Shown in pieces: positions 1-6,700 of a DNA stretch of 11,850 nucleotides (position 1 is its first letter; every line of letters starts with the position of its first letter). This stretch comes from Dyella_B sp035508595 (GTDB taxonomy: Bacteria; Pseudomonadota; Gammaproteobacteria; Xanthomonadales; Rhodanobacteraceae): assembly GCA_035508595.1 (NCBI GenBank), contig DATJMR010000040.1, positions 1-11,850 on the forward strand, written 5' to 3'. The position numbers were made by a program, and so were the translations under genes. The notes under the pieces are model-generated. The model saw nothing but the letters and a program-made list of their open reading frames with translations. It was not told the origin of the DNA and did not search any database.

Positions 1-29
1 TCCAGGCCGTCTTGGGCCGCGTCGCTCAT
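1..29 (-). CDS. start of an unidentified gene after fliS (partial, runs off the window)
   Basis: An ATG on the minus strand overlaps the fliS stop codon in an ATGA arrangement and opens a frame reading MSDAAQDGL up to the window edge. GAGAAG lies 7 bases before the ATG and can serve as the ribosome binding site. The 4-base overlap is typical of translational coupling inside an operon. In related flagellar clusters the gene after fliS is often a small FliT-like chaperone or a PilZ-domain protein, but nine residues are too few to choose. Confidence 0.55.
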
Positions 30-460
30 AGGGAAGCTTCTCGCGCCTTGGCCTGGTTGAGATCCGCCAGATAGGTGTCGCGGATCGCATGCCACGCTTC
101 GCGGATCGGGGCGATCAGGCGTTCGCATTCGTCCAGCGCACGCAAATCGTCGTTGAGCTGCGCATGCAGAAGACGGCGATTGATGTAGTCGTACAACGCA
201 TCGAGGCGGCCGGTAAGGGTCGGCTCGACGCTGTGATCGAGGCTTTCGCGCAGCGCGCCCACGATGCCGATCGCTTTGCCGAACGCCGCGCCTTTGGCGG
301 CGACATCCTTATGCAAAATATGGCCGCGCGCCTGGCTGATACGGTCGACCAGACCATCCAGCAACATCGCCAGCAGTTGATGGCGATCGGCGCCCTCGAT
401 GCTGCCTTGTGCGCGGGTTTGCGCATACAGTGCACTACCGTTTCGCGACATATAGCTCAT
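26..460 (-). CDS. fliS: FliS, flagellin-specific export chaperone
   Basis: FliS is a small cytoplasmic four-helix-bundle chaperone. It binds the C-terminal end of flagellin, prevents premature polymerisation and delivers flagellin to the FlhA export gate. The 144-residue product has the family layout: an early tyrosine (Tyr12, in SALYAQ), the segment HQLLAMLLDGLVDRISQA, and the AAKGAAFGKAIGIVGALRES stretch that parallels the AKGEALSKAINII region of enterobacterial FliS. The length is ordinary for the family (about 125-145 residues). The chosen ATG lies 3 bases after the fliD stop, with AAGAG about 8 bases upstream inside the last fliD codons; a second ATG at residue 4 is possible. The gene overlaps the next one by 4 bases, so it sits in the middle of a fliD-fliS-downstream operon and shares the fliD promoter. 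Confidence 0.93.
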   Translation of the reverse strand: MSYMSRNGSALYAQTRAQGSIEGADRHQLLAMLLDGLVDRISQARGHILHKDVAAKGAAFGKAIGIVGALRESLDHSVEPTLTGRLDALYDYINRRLLHAQLNDDLRALDECERLIAPIREAWHAIRDTYLADLNQAKAREASL

Positions 461-463
461 ACA

Positions 464-1924
464 TCAACTCTTGCTGCTGCTGACGTTGTTCATCGCATCC
501 ATCGACTGCGTGAGATAGGAGCTGGTGTTGTTGAGCGAAGTCATCAACGTACTGAGGCTGGTGTACTGCTGCACCAACTGCTGCTGATAGACCGCCATGC
601 GCTGATTCAACGCCGTCTGCTGGGTCGCCAGATTGCTCACCGAGGTATTGAGGCTGTTGATGCGCGTCTGCAACACACCGGTGCTGCTGTTGAAATTGGT
701 GACCAGCGAACTGAGCTGAGTGCCCAAGCCGTTGGTGCCGGTAAACAAGCCCTGCACCGCCGACGGATTGTTGGCCAGTGTATTGGCCAGCGTCGTCGAG
801 TTCAGCGACATGGAACCGTCGGCGTTGCGGGTGATCCCCAGGCTTGCCAGGTTGCCGATGCTATTGCCCGTGACGTTGCTGCCCAGCACCTTGGAGAGCT
901 GGCTTTGAATCGACGAGAGCGTCGCGTCGCCCAGCAACACGCCGGCCGTTTTGGTGGAACTGTCGTAACTGTCGAGCTGATTTACGGTGGAGGCGTAGCT
1001 GTTGTACGCCGTCACGAAATCGTTCACGGCCGTGCTGATGGGCGCGCTGTTCTGGGCGATGGTGAGCTGGGAACTGCCGGTGGACGTGAGATTGAGCGTC
1101 ACCCCGGTAAGCGCGCCGCTCACACTGTTGTTGGCGCTGCTGACGGAAATCCCGTCGATGGTCAGCTGGGCATTGGCTGCCGCCGTGCTCGGCGTGTTGA
1201 GCGCGCTGGCCAGCGCCGAAACGCCGCTGCTGCTATCGCCGCTCGCGCTCACGCTGAACGCATTGGCCGTGCCCGTGCTGGTGGAGGTAAGCACCAATTG
1301 ATCGCCGTTCACGCCCGACACGATGGTGGCGGTTACGCCTGGATTTCCGCTGGCATTGTTAATGCTGCTTGCGATCGACGATAGCGTATCGCTCGCACCC
1401 ACCGACACATTGACGGTTTTGCTGCCGACCGTGATGTTGAGCGTGCCGGTACCGACCGTGGATGTGCTCGATTGCGCCGCGCTGACGCTCTTCTGCGCCG
1501 TGGCAAGCTGGGTCACGTTGATGTTGTAGGTGCCCGGCGAAGCATCCGGCAAGGTGCTGGTCGTACCCAGCGAGGTGTTGGACAGCGTGGCGTTGTAGGT
1601 GCTGTATGTATTGCTTGAGGTCAGCTCGTTGAGCGCGGACTGAATGCCGCTCAACGCGGTTTGCAATGCGGTCAGGCCGGCAATCTGGTTGTTGTCCAGA
1701 TTGGTCTGGTTGGTGATCTGCGCCTGCGGACCCGATTCTTGCGCGTTGACCAGCGCCTGGATGATCGAGTTCACATCCAGCCCCGTGCCCAATCCCAGCG
1801 AGCTCAACAGACCCGTGCCGCTAATGCTGCTGCCGCTCGATCCCGTGCTGGAGGTGGAGGCGGCACCGCTGATCGCGCTGGAAAGCGCGCTGGAGGTACT
1901 ACCTACGCTGGAAATGCTGCTCAT
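464..1924 (-). CDS. fliD: FliD (HAP2), flagellar filament cap protein
   Basis: FliD is the exported cap at the filament tip that folds incoming flagellin into the growing filament. The conserved N-terminal FliD motif LGLGTGLDVNSIIQALVNA is at about residues 43-61. It is followed by the Ser/Thr-rich central region and a coiled C-terminal region (LQTRINSLNTSVSNLATQQ through YTSLSTLMTSLNNTSSYL) typical of the family. I start the gene at 1924 (486 residues): GAGG lies 6 bases upstream of that ATG, and the protein then begins MSSISS. An in-frame ATG at 1966 would lie at about the predicted transcription start. Oddity: about 42 residues, mostly Ser, Thr, Gly and Ala, precede the conserved motif, which normally sits within the first 10-15 residues. 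The gene has its own sigma-28 promoter and is followed after 3 bases by fliS. Confidence 0.93.
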   Translation of the reverse strand: MSSISSVGSTSSALSSAISGAASTSSTGSSGSSISGTGLLSSLGLGTGLDVNSIIQALVNAQESGPQAQITNQTNLDNNQIAGLTALQTALSGIQSALNELTSSNTYSTYNATLSNTSLGTTSTLPDASPGTYNINVTQLATAQKSVSAAQSSTSTVGTGTLNITVGSKTVNVSVGASDTLSSIASSINNASGNPGVTATIVSGVNGDQLVLTSTSTGTANAFSVSASGDSSSGVSALASALNTPSTAAANAQLTIDGISVSSANNSVSGALTGVTLNLTSTGSSQLTIAQNSAPISTAVNDFVTAYNSYASTVNQLDSYDSSTKTAGVLLGDATLSSIQSQLSKVLGSNVTGNSIGNLASLGITRNADGSMSLNSTTLANTLANNPSAVQGLFTGTNGLGTQLSSLVTNFNSSTGVLQTRINSLNTSVSNLATQQTALNQRMAVYQQQLVQQYTSLSTLMTSLNNTSSYLTQSMDAMNNVSSSKS

Positions 1925-1975
1925 GAAAGGCCTCGTTGAAGTTTCTGGCCACCGAACCGCCGGCAAAACTCGCTC

Positions 1976-2002
1976 TTTTCGACTTGCCGAGTGAAAGCTT
2001 TA
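1976..2002 (-). promoter_or_regulatory. sigma-28 (FliA) promoter for fliD-fliS
   Basis: On the minus strand TAAAGCTT (2002-1995) is followed after exactly 11 bases by GTCGAAAA (1983-1976). Against the enterobacterial FliA consensus TAAAGTTT-N11-GCCGATAA the matches are 7/8 and 6/8 with ideal spacing. The predicted transcription start near 1969 gives a leader of about 45 bases to the fliD ATG. Class III flagellar genes such as fliC and fliD are commonly FliA-dependent, which supports the call. Confidence 0.75.
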
Positions 2003-2060
2003 CCTGCTGCTCGCGTGGTTTTTCTGACGGACGACGTGCCGCCAGACCTCTTCAAGCAAA

Positions 2061-2094
2061 ATCCCGGCCATGGCGATGTCGCCATGGCCGGGAT
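2061..2094 (-). terminator. intrinsic terminator after fliC
   Basis: A perfect inverted repeat (arms 2061-2075 and 2080-2094, ATCCCGGCCATGGCG with its complement, loop of 4) forms a 15-bp GC-rich stem. On the minus strand it is followed by TTTTGCTT. It begins 7 bases after the fliC stop codon, exactly where a Rho-independent terminator of fliC should be. It separates fliC from the FliA promoter of fliD at 1976-2002. Confidence 0.88.
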
Positions 2095-2101
2095 ACCTCT
2101 G

Positions 2102-3334
2102 TTACTGCAACAACTTGAGGATCTGCTGCGGCTGGGAGTTCGCGGTGGCGAGCACCGAGATACCTGCCTGTTGCAACACCTGCGCCTTGCTCAACTGTGC
2201 CGTGGTCGCCGCGAAGTCCGTGTCTTGAATCGAACTTTGCGAAGACGTCAGGTTGGTTTGCTGCGCACTCAACGTAGCGATCGTCGACTGGAAGCGGTTC
2301 TGCACGGCGCCCAGGGTGCTGGAGAACGTGCTGACCGTGGTCAGTGCGGCGTCGACACGCGAGATCAGGTTGTTGGCGTCATCGACCGTCAAAACATCGC
2401 CGCCCGTCAACGAACCCGACGCGGTGATCACCGAACCGTCGGTGTAGCTGGCGCCCGTGGCCGCAAAGCCCGAAGCCACCGAACCCACGCCGCTGGCGCC
2501 GTACGCCACTGCACCGGTGGTGAGGTTGAACGCCGTACCGGCCGCACCCGTGAGTGCCGAACCGGAAACCGCCAGCTCGCCCGTGGAGTAGATGTTGATA
2601 CCGCCACTGGCATTTACTGCCGCGCTCACACCGGCAATGCCGGCCGCATTGATCGCATCGGCCACGCCCTGTGCGCTGTTGGCCGTGCCGCCGCTCAAGC
2701 TGACGACATTGCCGTCCGAACCTTCGATGGACAGGCCGCTCAGGCTGATCGACTGACCGGACGCACCACTGGCATTGACGAACGCACCGCTGATGTCCGC
2801 GGTGGAGATCTCGGAGATCTGACCTACCTGACCGGTGGTAACGCCTTGGCCAAGCTGCACATCAATGGACTGACCGACGTTGGCGCCGATCTGGAACGAC
2901 AGGCTGCTCACCGAACCGTTCAACACGTTGGTGCCGTTGAAGGTGGTCTGGTTGGCAATGCGGGTGATTTCCGACAGGTACTGCTGCACCGAGGTGTTGA
3001 TCGCGGAGCGGTCGGAAGCCTGATAGGTGCCGTTGGCCGCCTGCACCGCCAGGTCGCGGATCGACTGCAGGTTGGAGGTGATCTGGCTCAGCGCGGAACC
3101 CGCGGTCTGGGACAGGTTGATGGCATCGCTGGCGTTGGTGCTGGCTTGGCTCAGGCCACCGATCTGCGTCTGGAAACGCGTGGCAATGGCATAACCGGCT
3201 GCGTTGTCGGCGGCGCTGTTGATCTTCAGACCCGAGGACAGATCCTGGGTGGCCGTGCTCAACTGGCTGGTCGACTTGTTCAGATTGTTCTGAGCCTGCA
3301 GCGAAGCGATGTTGGTGTTTAGAACGAGTGACAT
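2102..3334 (-). CDS. fliC: flagellin (FliC), filament subunit
   Basis: This is the structural subunit of the flagellar filament, exported through the flagellar type III apparatus and polymerised under the FliD cap. The 410-residue protein begins MSLVLNTNIASLQAQNNLNK and ends with the family's C-terminal helix (IQDTDFAATTAQLSKAQVLQ through QILKLLQ). D0/D1 spans about residues 1-170 and 320-410. The middle (about 175-320) is a Ser/Thr/Gly/Ala-rich variable region without Cys, a usual place for O-linked glycosylation. The flg22-equivalent segment is residues 30-51 and is atypical (Ala42, Asn44, Tyr48). The start is set by AGGAG six bases before the ATG. It has its own sigma-28 promoter and a strong terminator, so it is probably a monocistronic, highly expressed gene. 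No second flagellin gene is in the window. Confidence 0.96.
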   Translation of the reverse strand: MSLVLNTNIASLQAQNNLNKSTSQLSTATQDLSSGLKINSAADNAAGYAIATRFQTQIGGLSQASTNASDAINLSQTAGSALSQITSNLQSIRDLAVQAANGTYQASDRSAINTSVQQYLSEITRIANQTTFNGTNVLNGSVSSLSFQIGANVGQSIDVQLGQGVTTGQVGQISEISTADISGAFVNASGASGQSISLSGLSIEGSDGNVVSLSGGTANSAQGVADAINAAGIAGVSAAVNASGGINIYSTGELAVSGSALTGAAGTAFNLTTGAVAYGASGVGSVASGFAATGASYTDGSVITASGSLTGGDVLTVDDANNLISRVDAALTTVSTFSSTLGAVQNRFQSTIATLSAQQTNLTSSQSSIQDTDFAATTAQLSKAQVLQQAGISVLATANSQPQQILKLLQ

Positions 3335-3340
3335 GGAAGT

Positions 3341-3345
3341 CTCCT
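3341..3345 (-). promoter_or_regulatory. ribosome binding site of fliC
   Basis: AGGAG on the minus strand lies 6 bases before the fliC ATG at 3334. It is a near-ideal Shine-Dalgarno sequence, as expected for an abundant protein, and it fixes the start. Confidence 0.8.
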
Positions 3346-3413
3346 GGAACCGAATAAGTGGTACTCAAGCCAGCGGGGTCCAGTGACTTGCTGTGCCGAC
3401 CGCCTCGGAAACT

Positions 3414-3440
3414 TTTTCGGCCCCTTGGCGGATTACTTGA
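3414..3440 (-). promoter_or_regulatory. sigma-28 (FliA) promoter for fliC
   Basis: On the minus strand TCAAGTAA (3440-3433) is followed after exactly 11 bases by GCCGAAAA (3421-3414). The -10 element matches the FliA consensus GCCGATAA at 7/8 positions; the -35 element matches TAAAGTTT at 5/8, keeping the AAGT core. The predicted start near 3407 gives a leader of about 73 bases. An A/T run at about 3451-3462 lies just upstream of the -35 element, where a sequence recognised by the RNA polymerase alpha subunit could sit. Confidence 0.75.
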
Positions 3441-3507
3441 GCGGCGCCTTGAAAAATTTTTTCAGTCGTAGCAAGGAGATGGATCGCAAAAATGTGATCC
3501 GACGCGC

Positions 3508-3534
3508 TAAAGGTTTTGCGGCGAGTGCCGACGC
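3508..3534 (+). promoter_or_regulatory. possible weak sigma-28-like promoter toward the glycosyltransferase gene
   Basis: TAAAGGTT (3508-3515) is followed after 11 bases by GCCGACGC (3527-3534). The -35 matches the FliA consensus at 7/8 positions. The -10 keeps only the GCCGA part (5/8) and loses the A/T-rich end needed for melting. If used, transcription would start near 3541, giving a leader of about 190 bases. This is a tentative site only. Confidence 0.28.
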
Positions 3535-3623
3535 GCACACTCCGTTGGAGATGCTGATGCCACTTCGCTTAGCGAAATTTTCCCGCTGATCGCGCCGGCG
3601 AAGGCCGTACGACGAGCTTGCCG

Positions 3624-3640
3624 TTGGCACCAACATTGCT
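3624..3640 (+). promoter_or_regulatory. sigma-54 (RpoN) promoter for the large glycosyltransferase gene
   Basis: TTGGCAC-CAACA-TTGCT matches the sigma-54 consensus TGGCACG-N4-TTGCW at every position except the seventh base of the -24 element. The invariant GG (3626-3627) and GC (3638-3639) are separated by the required 10 bases. The predicted start is about 3651, leaving an 80-base leader to the ATG at 3731. In polarly flagellated gammaproteobacteria, middle flagellar genes are controlled by RpoN and the FleQ activator, so this promoter ties the gene to the flagellar hierarchy. Confidence 0.82.
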
Positions 3641-3675
3641 GCCTACCTCGCAAATCCGGCGTTTTGGCACCGGAC

Positions 3676-3693
3676 GCGTCGGAATTCCGACGC
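3676..3693 (+). promoter_or_regulatory. perfect 18-bp palindrome in the leader; candidate activator (FleQ-like) site or leader hairpin
   Basis: GCGTCGGAATTCCGACGC is perfectly self-complementary. It sits 25-42 bases downstream of the predicted sigma-54 start. Flanking GGCAC (3666-3670) and GTGCC (3696-3700) are also complementary, so the RNA could form a 7-bp stem with an AATT loop, extended by a 5-bp outer stem after an asymmetric internal loop. The core GTC-N8-GAC (3678-3691) has the ends and 14-base length of the published Pseudomonas FleQ box. In Pseudomonas, FleQ can bind downstream of sigma-54 promoters. That it binds here is inference. Confidence 0.4.
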
Positions 3694-3730
3694 CCGTGCC
3701 TGCGCCTTATCGATCAGACGAGGAAGACCC

Positions 3731-6700
3731 ATGCGTTGCGTGCTTGCCATTTGCGCGGTGTTTAAGGACGAAGCGGCGTATCTGCGCGAATGGGTGGAGT
3801 TCCATCAGCTCATGGGCGTGGAGCGTTTCTACCTTTACAACAACAACAGCTCCGATCGCTATCTGGATGCGTTGCAGCCGCATATCGCCTCCGGCGCGGT
3901 GGTGCTGCACGAATGGCCACAGCACCCGGCGCAATTGCAGGCGTACGAGCACTGCCTCAAAGCGCACGGCAGCGAAGCGGACTGGATCGCCTTTATCGAC
4001 GTGGACGAATTCCTGTTTTCGCCCGGCGCCAAGCTGTTGCCGGATGCGCTGGCCGAATTTGCCGATCATCCGGGCGTTGGCGTGAACTGGGTAATGTTCG
4101 GTTCCGGCGGCCATAAACAAAAGCCGCAAGGCGGCGTGCTGGAAAACTATCTGCGCCGCGGCGATCTCGACGGCGGCGTGCGGTATGCGCATCTTCGCCT
4201 GCCAGACGGCAGCTATCGTTCGGAAAACGCACACATCAAAAGCATCGTGCAGCCGTCCAAAGTGATCGGCTGCAAGAACGCGCACTTCATGCTGTACGCC
4301 GATAACGGTCGCGCGGTCGATGAGAACGGTCAACCGATCGACGGGCCGTTCTCGTCCAAGGTGTCGGTCAACAAGCTGCGCATCAACCATTACTGGAGCA
4401 AGTCGGAAGAGGAATGCCGCCACAAGTTCGACAAGGGCTTTGCCGACGGCAAGGGCTCGCGCGACTGGAACGAATTCCTGCTCCACGAAAACATTCTCAA
4501 CACCACGCACGACGACGCCGTGTTGCGCGTCGTCGCGCAGCTGGGCGTGTTGCCGCCGACATGGCCGCTGGAATCGTTCGTCCAGAACGAGGAAGGCGTG
4601 TGGCATTCGCCGTTGCGCGATCGCCCCTCGCATAAAGCCCTACATCCTCTCGCCACGCAGTTGTTCGAGACGGTGCGTGAGGCGAGCGACACCAGCGTGT
4701 ATTCACCCGCTCTGGCCAAGGAAATTCACAGCCGCACCAGCGCGCTGCATCTGTCGCCGCGCCGCGCCAATCTTCTGCATGCCTTCGATACATTCCCTGA
4801 AGGAACACGTGCGCTGGAAATCGGCTGCGGTGGCGGCGTCCTTACGCGCGCATGGGCCGAGCGCGGCAGCACGGTGGATGCGATCGAGTTCACGCCGCAC
4901 TGGGCGCGCGTCGCCGCCTCGCGCGTTCGCGACTTTCCGCAGGTGCGCGTATTTCAGGCCAGTCTGCGCGAGTTGGCGTTGCAGCCCCAATACGACGTGG
5001 TTTCGCTGACCGTCGGCGACGACTACGCCGAAGCGTTTCCACGTACGGATGCGTTGCGCGAAGCGATCGCCCTCGCCGCCAACGCCTTGAAACCCGATGG
5101 CACGCTGGTGTTGACGGTGCCCAATCGCCAGGCATCGCCCGAACGCCGCGATATCCCTACCCGCGCCAAGATCGAAGCCGCGCTGCGCGCCGCGGGACTG
5201 GATGAAATCGACCTTCAACTCGCTTTCCCCGATGCCTGGCTGCCGGAAGTGCTGATTTCCGCACAAGCCGCTACGCGTGCGCCGGACATGCGGCTGGACG
5301 ATCTGGTCGCGCTGCGCCCCTTGCTGCGCGATGCCGGCAAGGAGGCCGCCTATTGGGACATGCACTTCGAGGCCGGCACGTTCGTCGACCACGCGCCGGG
5401 ACTGCTGCTTGTCGCACGCCGCCCCGGCACGCCATCGCCGCTGCGTGCCAAAGTATTGGCGCAATCGTTCGCCGACGACCGCGTGCCGTCCATCAACACC
5501 GTGACGGACTACGTGCTGGAAGACGGTGCTGTGCAGGTAGTGCCACGCTTGATGTGGCCTGACCAGACCTGGATCGGTTCGGCGTTCGATCTCGCGCTGG
5601 AGCCGCGCGCGCTTCCCGTCGGCCGTTCGCTGCTGGTGCAGATACGCAAGGCGATCCACGCACAACGCGCCGATGTGCTGATCGCCTTGCTGCGCAAATG
5701 GGGCGCGCTGATCTACGCGCAGGCCGATGAAGACGACAAAATTCCGGGCGAATGGCTCGATGCCCTGCCCGCGCACGTTTATTTGGAAACCGACGGCGAA
5801 AGCCTCGGTTTCCATGGCGGCACCTGGCGCGCGCGGCAACCGGTCGAGAAACAGATTCCGGTGTATGTCGGCTTGTGGCAAATCGCTTACGAAGCCGGTC
5901 TGGAGGCGCTGACAGGTCTGGCGTCGCCCGTCGAACGCGTGACCTGGCTGTGCAAGCGTCTGTTGATCGATGCGTCCGCCGAGTGGATCGGACATGGGCG
6001 CAACATCAACGAAGCATTCGCCCGCGAGATCCACGACGGCGATTGCTGGAACCGCACCGACCGGCACCTGAAGATCATTCCCGAGTGGCTGATCCCGCCG
6101 CCGCCGTCGGATCTCTACAAACATTGGCAGGCGAAACTGCAGCTCAGCGAGACGGCCATCGCCCAGGCCATGCGTCGTATCGAAACGGTCGGCGCACCGC
6201 CGCGCATGCATGTGATCGTGATCGATACGTCCAACGATGGTGACGCCATGCAGGCCACGCGCGCGAGCCTCGACGCGCAGCACTATCCGCATCATCAGCT
6301 CAGCGTCATCAGCGGCGGCGACAATGTGATGCAGCCGTTGCGCGATGAAATCGCCGCCAGCGACGCCGACTGGGTGCAAATGCTTTACGCCGGCGACCTG
6401 CTGCATTCGGCCGCGCTGTTGTTGTTGGCCGAGCGCGTGATCGCGCATCCTTATCTTCGCGCCGTGTATTACGACGAAGACGTGCACGCGAACGGCCTGT
6501 TCCAGCATCCGGTGTTCAAGCCGGATTTCAATCTCGACATGCTGCGCAGCTATCCGTATCCGGGACGCGCCCTGGCTTTCAGCCGCCAGCGTTGCGTGGA
6601 GCTGGGCGGATTGACCGAGCGTTACGGCGACATGGCGGCGTTCGATCTGTTGTTCCGCCTGATCGAAACGGACGGACTGCAATCCGTCGGCCACATCGCC

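Larger units (their letters stand above)
3335..3730. other. divergent intergenic control region between fliC and the large glycosyltransferase gene
   Basis: These 396 bases contain no credible gene. Reading left they hold the fliC Shine-Dalgarno site and sigma-28 promoter. Reading right they hold a sigma-54 promoter (3624-3640), a weaker sigma-28-like match (3508-3534), a leader palindrome (3676-3693) and the glycosyltransferase ribosome binding site AGGAAG (3721-3726). Small short-frame ORFs here lack a ribosome binding site at usable spacing and overlap the promoters. An imperfect 20-bp palindrome occupies 3481-3500 (GGATC at one end, GATCC at the other, 7 of 10 positions symmetric). A short TTCGC-TTA-GCGAA hairpin lies at 3564-3576. 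Neither has an assigned function. Confidence 0.7.

Noticed and set aside
2023..2049. A GGCACG on the minus strand upstream of fliD, suggestive of a sigma-54 -24 element
   Set aside because: No TTGC element occurs at the required distance, and a much better sigma-28 promoter lies just downstream.
89..3322. Long plus-strand open frames (89-1384 and 1991-3322) opposite fliS, fliD and fliC
   Set aside because: They are Arg/Ala/Gly-rich antisense shadows of well-identified flagellar genes in GC-rich DNA, with no ribosome binding site or recognisable domain.
3564..3581. TTCGC-TTA-GCGAA followed by ATTTT as a terminator
   Set aside because: The stem is only 5 bp and weak, no gene ends just upstream, and it lies within a promoter region.
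3383..3589. Small plus-strand ORF (68 codons) in the fliC upstream region, and its internal ATG at 3480
   Set aside because: It overlaps the fliC promoter on the other strand. The internal ATG has AAGGAG directly abutting it, leaving no usable spacing, and no domain or composition supports a protein.
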